A stretch of DNA of 64,000 nucleotides from J054 sp965223095 (lineage in GTDB: Bacteria > Pseudomonadota > Gammaproteobacteria > Steroidobacterales > GCA-2729495). A program made the translations under genes and the position numbers. Within the stretch, counting starts at the first letter, position 1; each line of letters begins with the position of its first letter. The notes beneath the pieces were generated by a model. That model was given only the letters and a program-made list of their open reading frames with translations. It made no database searches and was not told the origin of the DNA. The stretch lies in NCBI GenBank assembly GCA_965223095.1, contig OZ244979.1, forward strand, positions 3,100,001 through 3,164,000. Reading direction: 5' to 3'. This document shows, piece by piece, positions 1-7,285 of this stretch.

Positions 1-852
1 CAAGTTCGGTGCTTGCTCATAGCCTAAAGTTGCGAAGGCGCCTAGACGCATCAGCGCCGCACCGTCCCCATCGAGCACGATGATACGTCGCTTGGGCAGG
101 GCCACTGCCAAGCCCAAACCAAAACTGCTCGCGCAGCCCATGGAGCCCACCATATAGAGTTGATTGTCGCGATCTTCACACGCATAGAGCTCGCGGCCGG
201 TGTATCCCGTCGTCGCAACAATAATGTCGCGATCCGACGCACTCGCCTGGACCGCGCGTAGCATCGCGGCTCGCGTGTGGCTGGGCGACCGAGGGGTTGC
301 GCTCACCACGCTGGGCCAGCGTACAGCGGGGCTGGACTGTAGCTTGGCCGGCGCCACACTGCCCTTGCGCATGACTAATGCAAAGGGTTGGCCCGTTTGC
401 TGCATATGTTCGCGCGCGCGCGCCAAACTGGGTTCAATTTCACTCTCATCCTGCGGAAAATAAGCCCAGGGAATTTCCATGGTCTCCAGCATTTGGGTCG
501 TCACCTGGCCCATCAATTCATGCTGCGGCTCGTCGGCGGGTCCGCCCGGCTCCCCTCTCAAGGTCGTGATCAATAAGATGGGAATACGAAAGGTCCAGGT
601 CAGGGAGGTCAAAGGGTTCACCGCGTTGCCCAAACCCGAATTTTGAAACATGGCCACGGCCGCCTGGCCAGCCAGCGATGCGCCCGCCGCTATTGCCACC
701 GCATCGCCTTCATTCGCCGCGCCGATATAGCGCAATTCCTCCGCGTCAATCACGTAATTGATGAAGGGCTTCAGATAAGAACAGGGAACGCCGGCGTAGA
801 GACCAAAGCCGCTTTTTTGCGCGGCGCGAATAAAGGCTTCGGCGGCAATCAT
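1..852 (-). CDS. ppd: Phosphonopyruvate decarboxylase (TPP-dependent), 3' end beyond window edge
   Basis: Converts 3-phosphonopyruvate to phosphonoacetaldehyde, the irreversible step that pulls the unfavourable PEP mutase reaction forward. The reading frame is open from the ATG at 852 to base 1, giving 284 residues with the C-terminus outside the window. The N-terminal pyrimidine-binding domain carries NEGDAVAIAAG near residues 47-57 with the TPP-activating Glu48. The pyrophosphate-binding domain carries GDGAALMRLG about 20 codons before the edge, the GDG motif that binds Mg-TPP. The start overlaps the stop of the PEP mutase gene by 4 nt (ATGA), so the two are probably translationally coupled. 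Sulfopyruvate decarboxylase is the close alternative, but the adjacent PEP mutase favours phosphonopyruvate. A 2-aminoethylphosphonate transaminase would be expected next, beyond the left edge. Confidence 0.92.
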   Translation of the reverse strand, partial: MIAAEAFIRAAQKSGFGLYAGVPCSYLKPFINYVIDAEELRYIGAANEGDAVAIAAGASLAGQAAVAMFQNSGLGNAVNPLTSLTWTFRIPILLITTLRGEPGGPADEPQHELMGQVTTQMLETMEIPWAYFPQDESEIEPSLARAREHMQQTGQPFALVMRKGSVAPAKLQSSPAVRWPSVVSATPRSPSHTRAAMLRAVQASASDRDIIVATTGYTGRELYACEDRDNQLYMVGSMGCASSFGLGLAVALPKRRIIVLDGDGAALMRLGAFATLGYEQAPNL

Positions 853-2504
853 GCGAAACTACCGGCGGCCACCAGGTCCTCGAGGCTATCCACGTCCAAC
901 CAGTGCCCCGTCGTATAAACCACGCGAATGGTTTCGCCAGAGGCGATCAAGGCCGACAACAAGTGATGCAGTTTCGTCCGCCGATTCGCCGGGTCCCCTG
1001 CCATGGCGGCGACTTGGGCACGAAAGCGCCGCAAGGCCGGTGCGGCGACGCGCAAATGACTGGTCCATTCCCCATGCCGCTGGTCATCGGCAATATCTTC
1101 ACCCGCCTGCAGCAAACTCACCGGGTGATAGAAGGCATGCCGAGAATTGGGCTCGCTGCAAGTGACATAGTCGGCCGCGCGGCTGCGGTTTACCGATGCT
1201 TGCCAGTCCGCGTCCACGGCAATGACAAAATCAGCATCGGGCTCAGCCAAACCATCAAGGATATAGCGCTTGAAGATGACGTCGCCGAAAGACAAGTACA
1301 AATCAGAATCGTCATCCTGGATGGCTTCTAGGGCGCAATGCAAAGACACTAGTTCACCCGTTTGAGCATAGTCAGCATTGTGGATGTAATTCAGGGACGG
1401 CAAATCGAAACCATCGGCACCGAATCCGGTGACCACATCAATCTGCTTAATACCGGCACCGTGATAGGCCGACACGATATGTCCTAACAAGGGCTTACCA
1501 CGAATTTCCACCATGGCCTTGGGTCGCGCCAATGTCAGATCGCCTAAGGCTGTACCGCGCGACGCGGCGAGAATAATGGCCCGCGAATCCTGCCCTTGCC
1601 GGGGCAAATAACGTTCTTCAGCGGCCTGTAATTCCGATGCGCCCTGCAGACGAAAGATTTCCTTGACGGGGGCCACGCGATCTTCGATGGATTGTAGGCT
1701 TTGTTCGCGATACAAAGTGGCGGCACATTCTTGCAAGGCGGGAATCGCCGCGCGCAGCAGGTGGTTCGCCCAAATGGCCATGGCAAACCCCGCCTGCCGA
1801 AATACGTCCGTAGGCGTCGAATAGTATTTCGTCGGCACGATGACCACCGGCGAACGATCCGCCCATTCACGTTTAAAGGCTAAGACTTCCGAAGGATTAG
1901 CCAACGCGCTGTGAATCAAGATGCCGTCGGCACCGGCGGCATGGTAGGCCTCGGCGCGCTTGAGGGCTTCATCCAAGCCCCAACCTGCGATAAAAGCCTC
2001 CACCCGCGTGATGATGCAAAAATCATCATCGGACTGGGCATCTTTACCAGCCTTAATGCGGCTACAAAATTCATCGATCTCGGCGAGTTGCTGCTTGTTG
2101 CCATCAATAAAACTATTGGTTTTGGGATAGAGCTTGTCCTCAATGCAAACTGCGGCAATGCGCCGCTGTTCGAGTTTCTTCACCAAGCGACGCACATTAT
2201 TAAAATTGCCGTAGCCGGTATCACCGTCCAATAGGATCGGCACGCTGGTGGCATCGGCCATGAACTCCAGCATTTCCAAGACTTGGGTCCAACTGGCTTC
2301 ATTGCTATCGCGCACACCAAACTGCGCGGACATGCACAAGCCACCAGCCCAAATGGCCCTAAATCCGGCCTCTTGGGCAATGCGGGCAGTAATGCCATTG
2401 TGCGCCTCTAGTAAGAATTCCAGCTCTGGACTGTTAAGCAGGCGACGAAATGCCGTAGTCTTCGGCAAAACTTCAGTGGCGGCGGCATCTAGCTTGGCGC
2501 TCAT
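849..2504 (-). CDS. ppm: Phosphoenolpyruvate mutase fused to a C-terminal nucleotidyltransferase domain
   Basis: Forms the C-P bond by rearranging PEP to 3-phosphonopyruvate, the entry step of nearly all phosphonate biosynthesis. Residues 1-295 are the mutase barrel: Mg-binding Asp93 and Asp95 in LLDGDTGYGN, and the diagnostic EDK...NS signature at 122-131, which separates true PEP mutases from the isocitrate lyase-like members. Residues 308 to 551 form a MobA-like/cytidylyltransferase fold: the AIILAA strand, the conserved LTLARPKAM segment at 323-331, and a metal-site GD at 407-408. The family parallel is PntC-type CTP:phosphonoalkylamine cytidylyltransferase, so the fused domain may activate the final phosphonate (for example as CMP-aminoethylphosphonate) for attachment to lipid or glycan. 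That role is inferred. The gene lies 18 nt after the dioxygenase gene and overlaps ppd by 4 nt. Confidence 0.93.
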   Translation of the reverse strand: MSAKLDAAATEVLPKTTAFRRLLNSPELEFLLEAHNGITARIAQEAGFRAIWAGGLCMSAQFGVRDSNEASWTQVLEMLEFMADATSVPILLDGDTGYGNFNNVRRLVKKLEQRRIAAVCIEDKLYPKTNSFIDGNKQQLAEIDEFCSRIKAGKDAQSDDDFCIITRVEAFIAGWGLDEALKRAEAYHAAGADGILIHSALANPSEVLAFKREWADRSPVVIVPTKYYSTPTDVFRQAGFAMAIWANHLLRAAIPALQECAATLYREQSLQSIEDRVAPVKEIFRLQGASELQAAEERYLPRQGQDSRAIILAASRGTALGDLTLARPKAMVEIRGKPLLGHIVSAYHGAGIKQIDVVTGFGADGFDLPSLNYIHNADYAQTGELVSLHCALEAIQDDDSDLYLSFGDVIFKRYILDGLAEPDADFVIAVDADWQASVNRSRAADYVTCSEPNSRHAFYHPVSLLQAGEDIADDQRHGEWTSHLRVAAPALRRFRAQVAAMAGDPANRRTKLHHLLSALIASGETIRVVYTTGHWLDVDSLEDLVAAGSFA

Positions 2505-2522
2505 AGGGGCTAGCTCAGCACT

Positions 2523-3314
2523 TCAAACCCGGTACCGGTAGTCCCTGCCGGTCTCGCGTTCAATGTCCGGCGGATAGCTGGCGAATTTGTCAGCGTAGTA
2601 ACGTTCGAGTTGGTCACCGTCGGCAGCCTTACCGTAGGTCAAATACAGCACGCGGCGCTTCTCCTCGCTGTGGTTCGGCGCCGAACGATGTGGCGCGAAG
2701 GAATCAAAAAAAACCATATCACCCGGTTGAGCCTCTATGGATTCGAACTTCGCACCCGCCAGGTCTTCATCCGACAAGGGCTTCCACTCACTGCCGATCA
2801 AGCCGCGATCATGCAGACCGCTGGCCATTTCCAAACAGCCGTTGGTTTTTGTGGCCGGATCAATTGTGACCAAGGCCGTAATATGCAGCTGTCCATAGCG
2901 CGCCCAACCTGCCTGGACATCTTGATGTGCTTCGAAACCACCGCCGCCGGGCAACTTGAAGTTGATCTTGTCTTTAAAAAGCAGCGCCTCTTCGCCAAAC
3001 AACTGCGCGCAGGCTCCTAGGGTACGGGCATCCGCGGCCACGCTCGCAAAACCGGCGTGGTGCGCCACGATGCGCTCCATGCGATTGAGTTGCCGCTGCC
3101 CGTCGGCTCCCTGTTCAAAATACATCCAGGCGCCGCCCCGGCGCTCGGGCCAGCTTTGCACCTCCTCTGCCCAGTCACGCAGCTCGCTTGCCTCCTGGTC
3201 GGTGAATAAACCCGGAGCGACCAGGTAGCCCAGGCGCCTAAATTGCTCGATCTGCGCGTTGCTTAGGGGCTGAGCAGCCGTTGTCTTTTTGCTAGAAATC
3301 AAATTATTATTCAT
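2523..3314 (-). CDS. Phytanoyl-CoA dioxygenase (PhyH)-family Fe(II)/2-oxoglutarate oxygenase
   Basis: A 263-residue non-haem iron oxygenase. The iron-binding triad is visible as His130 and Asp132 in AHQDVQAGW and His209 in FAPHRSAPN. Arg211 or Arg220 could bind the 2-oxoglutarate carboxylate. The protein has no signal peptide and should be cytosolic. It is first in the same-strand run with ppm (18 nt gap) and ppd. PhyH-fold enzymes act on phosphonates, for example PhnY*-type alpha-hydroxylation of 2-aminoethylphosphonate, so the inferred job is hydroxylation of the phosphonate made by the two neighbours. Substrate and position of hydroxylation cannot be read from the sequence. The start ATG lies in an AT-rich stretch (about 3290-3350) unlike its GC-rich surroundings, which may hold the promoter. 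Confidence 0.85.
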   Translation of the reverse strand: MNNNLISSKKTTAAQPLSNAQIEQFRRLGYLVAPGLFTDQEASELRDWAEEVQSWPERRGGAWMYFEQGADGQRQLNRMERIVAHHAGFASVAADARTLGACAQLFGEEALLFKDKINFKLPGGGGFEAHQDVQAGWARYGQLHITALVTIDPATKTNGCLEMASGLHDRGLIGSEWKPLSDEDLAGAKFESIEAQPGDMVFFDSFAPHRSAPNHSEEKRRVLYLTYGKAADGDQLERYYADKFASYPPDIERETGRDYRYRV

Positions 3315-3549
3315 CCATTATTCATTGTTTTATAATGATTTTTTGTCAGAAACATCATACTCAGGTCGTGAGTGTTGATCGCAGCGACGCAGCCCCTCGG
3401 CCAGGCTCGCCGCTGCTTGAACCGGGCATGCCGAAGAATTCCTGTCGTCCCGCCGCGGCGATCTGGTAACTGAACCATTGGCTTAATGGCCTCCGCAAAA
3501 CAGAAATCATCCCCCGTGGCTTGGCTAGCCGCAAGCCTAGGCGGCCCCC

Positions 3550-4437
3550 TCAGCTTTGGCTCGACGACGGATCAGCATATCGGTCGCCTTGCGCCAAGAG
3601 ATCGTCCGTCCCAATCACCGCATTGATGCCGGCGAAATCGTTCATGCGGTCTAGAATCGCCAAGGTACTCCCATCTCGCTTTAAGCGGCGCAGATACTCT
3701 TGGGCGGCACGACTCGTGATACGTACCATGGCACCCGGAAAAATCACCAGACGAAATCCCAGCTTCGCCAGTTCCTCCACGGGCAATACGGGTGTCAGGC
3801 CACCCTCGACCATGTTGGCCAGCAAGGGCACTGTCGCCGCCAGTTCGTTGCCGACGCGACTGAGCTCCTCGAGATTTCGCGGCGACTCCACAAACAGCAC
3901 ATCAGCACCCGCGTCGGCATAAGCCGCGGCCCGATCCAGTGCCGCATCGATGCCATCCACGGCAATGGCATCCGTGCGTGCAATAATCACCGTCTGTTCA
4001 TCCTGCCGCGCGTCCAGCGCGGCCCGAATCTTACCCAGCATTTCCGATGTCGAAATAAGACGCTTACCGGGCAAATGACCACAGCGTTTAGGCAGTGTCT
4101 GATCTTCCAATTGAATGGCGGCAGCACCCGCACGTTCGTACTCTCTGACCGTGCGCTGCACGTTTAAGGCATTGCCGAAACCATTGTCGGCATCCACGAT
4201 CAGCGGAATACGCACTCGTTCCCCGATATGGCCGATGACATCGAGCATTTCGCTCATACTCACCAAGCCAATATCAGGCCGACCCAGTTTGGTAAAAGCC
4301 ACGCTCGCGCCACCGAGATAGGCGCAGTCAAATTCCGCCTGCTCGATGAGCAAAGCCGTCATCGCATCGTAACAGCCCGGTGCGGTAATCGGACGCTCTT
4401 GGACGAGTAGTTGCCGAAGCTTGGCTGCGGAATTCAT
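3550..4437 (-). CDS. Isocitrate lyase/PEP mutase-superfamily lyase (methylisocitrate or dimethylmalate lyase-like)
   Basis: A 295-residue barrel enzyme of the superfamily that cleaves or decarboxylates 2-hydroxy or 2-oxo acids. The lyase-type catalytic segment is KRCGH at residues 117-121, with Cys119 as probable general acid/base, preceded by EDQ at 111-113. Asp82 and Asp84 in VDADNGFGN would hold Mg. The EDK...NS motif of true PEP mutases is absent, so this is not a second C-P forming enzyme. Related enzymes are 2-methylisocitrate lyase, 2,3-dimethylmalate lyase and oxaloacetate decarboxylase. The start overlaps the stop of the LeuD-like gene by 4 nt (ATGA), so the enzyme probably cleaves the product of that hydro-lyase. 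In the dimethylmalate case the products would be propionate and pyruvate. The exact substrate is unresolved. Confidence 0.85.
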   Translation of the reverse strand: MNSAAKLRQLLVQERPITAPGCYDAMTALLIEQAEFDCAYLGGASVAFTKLGRPDIGLVSMSEMLDVIGHIGERVRIPLIVDADNGFGNALNVQRTVREYERAGAAAIQLEDQTLPKRCGHLPGKRLISTSEMLGKIRAALDARQDEQTVIIARTDAIAVDGIDAALDRAAAYADAGADVLFVESPRNLEELSRVGNELAATVPLLANMVEGGLTPVLPVEELAKLGFRLVIFPGAMVRITSRAAQEYLRRLKRDGSTLAILDRMNDFAGINAVIGTDDLLAQGDRYADPSSSQS

Positions 4438-4949
4438 GGCTGCAATTCTCCGGATTCGATACGTTGCTTTAGAAAGGGCATTAAGCCACCTGCCCGCACC
4501 ATAGCCAACAGATGTTCGGGTAGGCCGTCGACGGAATATTCTTTATTACGGCTCAAATTTTGCACCTGGCCGGTGCTCGGGTTAACCCTCAACTGATCAT
4601 CCGTTGTCACTTCATCAACATCTGGAAAAAACAACGCAGGAATCCCAAAATTCAAAGCATTGCGATAAAAAATTCGTCCATAGGACTTTGCCAACACCGC
4701 ACCCACGCCCAGGTGCTGCAAGGCCATAGGCGCTTGCTCACGGGCAGAGCCCACGCCAAAGTTGGCACCGCCAACAACGATATCACCCGGACGCACTGCT
4801 TGAGCGAAGCGAGGATTTAGCGCTTCTAGGCAATGTTTTGCCATCACCGACATACTGGACTTGAAGTACAGACCAGGCGCCATCACATCTGTATTCACGT
4901 TGTCGCCAAATACCCAGGCGCGACCCTCGATGAGGGGGACTGTGGCCAT
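4434..4949 (-). CDS. Aconitase-superfamily hydro-lyase, small (swivel) subunit, LeuD-like
   Basis: A 171-residue swivel-domain partner of the adjacent large subunit. Family features are DNVNTDVMAPG at 16-26, FGVGSAREQAP for the usual FGCGSSREHAP, and ARIF-like GRIFYRNALNFG. The substrate-recognition loop reads YFKS at 28-31. In archaeal isopropylmalate isomerase this loop is typically YLVY, and in homoaconitase YLRT, so neither assignment is supported. The start shares one base with the stop of the large-subunit gene (TGATG), and the stop overlaps the next gene (ATGA). The three are therefore very probably co-translated. No leuA or leuB is nearby, which argues against leucine biosynthesis. 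Dimethylmaleate hydratase small subunit is a plausible alternative. Confidence 0.87.
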   Translation of the reverse strand: MATVPLIEGRAWVFGDNVNTDVMAPGLYFKSSMSVMAKHCLEALNPRFAQAVRPGDIVVGGANFGVGSAREQAPMALQHLGVGAVLAKSYGRIFYRNALNFGIPALFFPDVDEVTTDDQLRVNPSTGQVQNLSRNKEYSVDGLPEHLLAMVRAGGLMPFLKQRIESGELQP

Positions 4950-6214
4950 CAGCTTAAAAACTCCCGTGGATCAACGATGCGGCCCGCGACAGCAGAAGCT
5001 GCCACCGTGTAGGGTGAGGCCAAAAACACCTCGGCGGAATTAGCGCCCATGCGCCCGCGAAAATTTCGATTGGTCGATGAAATACAAACTTCATTCTCAG
5101 CAAGAATGCCCGCGCCCAATGCGGCACAGGCGCCGCAACCTGTCGGCAACATGTAAGCACCCGCCTGGGTCATTGTTTCTAGTGTGCCGTCTTCTGCAGC
5201 CGCCGCTAGAACTTGTTGCGACGCGGGCGCTATCAATAATCTTGTTTGCGGGGCCACCCGGCGATTTTTCAATACCTTGGCCACCATCCGCAGATCCGTG
5301 AGCTTGGCGCCCACGCAAGCACCAATATACGCTTGATCGACACGCTGGCCGGCGAAGTCGTCCACCGGCCCCGAATTCGCCGGCGAATGCGGAGCAGCTA
5401 CCTGCGGCAACAAACTGGGCGCCGAAAATTCCCGCACGGCGGCATAGTGGGCGTCGTCATCACTGACCCAGTCCAGGGCATCATCCGCAGGCTCGCGGCC
5501 AGCAGCACACAGTGCTTGTAGTGTTCGCTCGTCGGTTTCGACCACACCGGTCTCCGCGCCCAATTCCGCCGCCATGTTACAGAGGACACCGCGCTCGGCC
5601 AGGGACATGGATGCGACGGTATCACCGCCGTACTCAATCACATGGGCGGCATTGTCAATGCCCAACTCGCGACAAAGAAACAGCATGATGTCCTTGGCAG
5701 CGACACCCCGACCAAAAGATCCCTGCCAATTCACGCGCAGCGTTTCGGGCACCTGAAGCCAAATCTCCCCCGTCACCACAACACCGGTCATTTCGATGGC
5801 GCCGAAGCCCATCATCAAACACCCAAAGGCACCCCCCATGCTCGAATGAGAGTCACCGCCACAGGCAAACATCCCCGGTTGCAGGTAGCCTTGTTCGGCC
5901 AAGACCACATGACCGATACCTTGCATGTCATGAAATTTGTTAATGCCGAATTCTTGGGCAAACTCGCGCGTTAACTTCAAGATCGCGGCCGACTCCGCAT
6001 CCACCGCCGGCGTGAAGTGGTCGGTAGCCAGCACTATACGTTCGGGATTCCAAACACCCACGCCCAGTTCCTTTAGCCGTGGCCAGATTCGGCGCGGGCC
6101 GCCGGAATCCAGCAACAGCGCCAGATCGACGCGACAAGTCAGAACTTCTCCAGGACTCACCACCGCACGGCCGCTAGCCCGCGCGAGGATTTTTTGTGTC
6201 AAGGTCTGCGCCAT
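4949..6214 (-). CDS. Aconitase-superfamily hydro-lyase, large [4Fe-4S] subunit, LeuC-like
   Basis: A 421-residue subunit, the length of the archaeal/bacterial two-subunit isopropylmalate isomerase, homoaconitase and dimethylmaleate hydratase group. All three cluster ligands are present: Cys300 in YIGACVGAK, and Cys360 and Cys363 in PTGCGACAAL. Also conserved are DHFTPA (65-70), GDSHSS (120-125), GAFGCLMMGFG, and the substrate-binding SNRNF-type segment STNRNFRGRMG. The first cluster motif differs from the usual GSCTN by reading GACVG. The reaction should be reversible addition/elimination of water on a branched di- or tricarboxylate. It is the first gene of a tightly coupled trio with the small subunit and an ICL-like lyase. 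The divergent SDR gene starts 239 bp away, so the region between may hold shared control sequences. Confidence 0.88.
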   Translation of the reverse strand: MAQTLTQKILARASGRAVVSPGEVLTCRVDLALLLDSGGPRRIWPRLKELGVGVWNPERIVLATDHFTPAVDAESAAILKLTREFAQEFGINKFHDMQGIGHVVLAEQGYLQPGMFACGGDSHSSMGGAFGCLMMGFGAIEMTGVVVTGEIWLQVPETLRVNWQGSFGRGVAAKDIMLFLCRELGIDNAAHVIEYGGDTVASMSLAERGVLCNMAAELGAETGVVETDERTLQALCAAGREPADDALDWVSDDDAHYAAVREFSAPSLLPQVAAPHSPANSGPVDDFAGQRVDQAYIGACVGAKLTDLRMVAKVLKNRRVAPQTRLLIAPASQQVLAAAAEDGTLETMTQAGAYMLPTGCGACAALGAGILAENEVCISSTNRNFRGRMGANSAEVFLASPYTVAASAVAGRIVDPREFLS

Positions 6215-6386
6215 GGCGATTACTTTAGCCTAATCCGCAGCCTGCGGATCGCCATCCTTAACCTGACGCGGCTGGATGGGCGGACGAGGTCTGGTAAGAT
6301 CCACAGCTCCAAATTTGGTAACCGCTCACTAAGACCGCTGTCACAGGCGGCGTGAATTGGCGCCAAGACCGCAAGATTTATCCTCA

Positions 6387-6433
6387 TGCTGGCTCGCCTT
6401 AACGCGAGGGCGGCAAGAGTGGGGCTGCCAGCA
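6387..6433 (+). promoter_or_regulatory. Possible structured leader upstream of the SDR gene
   Basis: About 20 nt before the start codon lies a foldable stretch. A closing stem TGCTGGC (6387-6393) can pair with GCCAGCA (6427-6433). Inside it, CTCGC (6393-6397) pairs with GCGAG (6404-6408) around a 6-nt loop. A competing stem GGCA (6412-6415) with TGCC (6426-6429) would use bases of the closing stem, so the folds are partly exclusive. No known riboswitch consensus was recognised. The regulatory role is a guess from the pairing alone. Confidence 0.25.
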
Positions 6434-6453
6434 GCATTAAACAGGAGTAAGAA

Positions 6454-7260
6454 ATGGCGACCAGTGAACGCAAAGTAGCCATCGTAACGGGATCAGCAAC
6501 GGGCGTGGGCGCTGCCGCCTGCCTTTTATTGGCCGAACGCGGCTGCAATGTCGTTGTGAACTACACCCGCAGTCAAGCAGAAGCCGAAGAGACGGCCGCT
6601 GCCTGTCGGGAAAAAGGCGTTGAGGCCATTACCGTGCAAGCAGATGTTTCGGATGATGCAGCCTGCCGGGCCATGGCCCAAGCCGCTGTTGATGCCTGGG
6701 GCCGCATCGACTATCTAATTAACAACGCCGCGCGCACAAAATTTAATCCCTACCCCAAACTTGACGGTATCGACAAAGACGACTTTCTAAACATTTATGC
6801 TGTTAACGTCGTCGGTGCCTATCAAATGATACGCGCGGTGGAACCGCATATGCGCAAGCGGGGCAAAGGCGCCATCGTCAACGACTCTTCCATCGGCGGC
6901 GTCACGGGCATCGCGTCATCGATTCCCTACGCGGCATCGAAGGCGGCCCTCAACCTGATGGCCAAAGCCCTAGCGCACGTGCTGGCCCCGGAAATTCGTA
7001 TCAACACGGTAGTCCCGGGGATGATTCAAACTCGCTGGCTGAAGGGCGGCATGGGCGACGAGCAATATGAGGCCATGCTGGAGAGTACACGGCAACAGTT
7101 ACCGCTTAAGGATGTGGCGACAGCCGAAGATATCGCTGAAGCCCTGGTATTTTTTCTCGAGGCACCCGGCGCGCGCCTGGTGACCGGCGAGACCCTCATT
7201 GTGGACAGCGGCATTCACCTGGGCCAACTGCCACCCTACTCCAGCGGCGAGGACTACTAA
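6454..7260 (+). CDS. SDR-family NAD(P)-dependent oxidoreductase (FabG-like)
   Basis: A 268-residue classical short-chain dehydrogenase/reductase. The cofactor loop TGSATGVGAA lies near the N-terminus, followed by the NNAA stabilising motif, a serine in NDSSIGG, and the catalytic YAASK (Tyr and Lys four apart). The C-terminal region PGMIQTRW matches the usual PGxxxT. It should interconvert a ketone and an alcohol using NAD(P)H in the cytosol. A good ribosome site, AGGAG, lies 7 nt before the ATG. It is transcribed away from the LeuC-like gene and is followed 25 nt later by an MDR oxidoreductase, so the two reductases probably form an operon. Substrate unknown. Confidence 0.88.
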   Translation: MATSERKVAIVTGSATGVGAAACLLLAERGCNVVVNYTRSQAEAEETAAACREKGVEAITVQADVSDDAACRAMAQAAVDAWGRIDYLINNAARTKFNPYPKLDGIDKDDFLNIYAVNVVGAYQMIRAVEPHMRKRGKGAIVNDSSIGGVTGIASSIPYAASKAALNLMAKALAHVLAPEIRINTVVPGMIQTRWLKGGMGDEQYEAMLESTRQQLPLKDVATAEDIAEALVFFLEAPGARLVTGETLIVDSGIHLGQLPPYSSGEDY

Positions 7261-7285
7261 GCCGACCCGTCGATCCGCGATATCG

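Noticed and set aside
3550..4437. Reading the ICL-like gene as a second PEP mutase
   Set aside because: It has KRCGH and EDQ instead of EDK...NS, so it belongs to the lyase branch.
4434..6214. Calling the pair leuC/leuD of leucine biosynthesis
   Set aside because: No leuA or leuB, coupling to an ICL-like lyase, and an unmatched recognition loop (YFKS). Kept as generic LeuCD-like.
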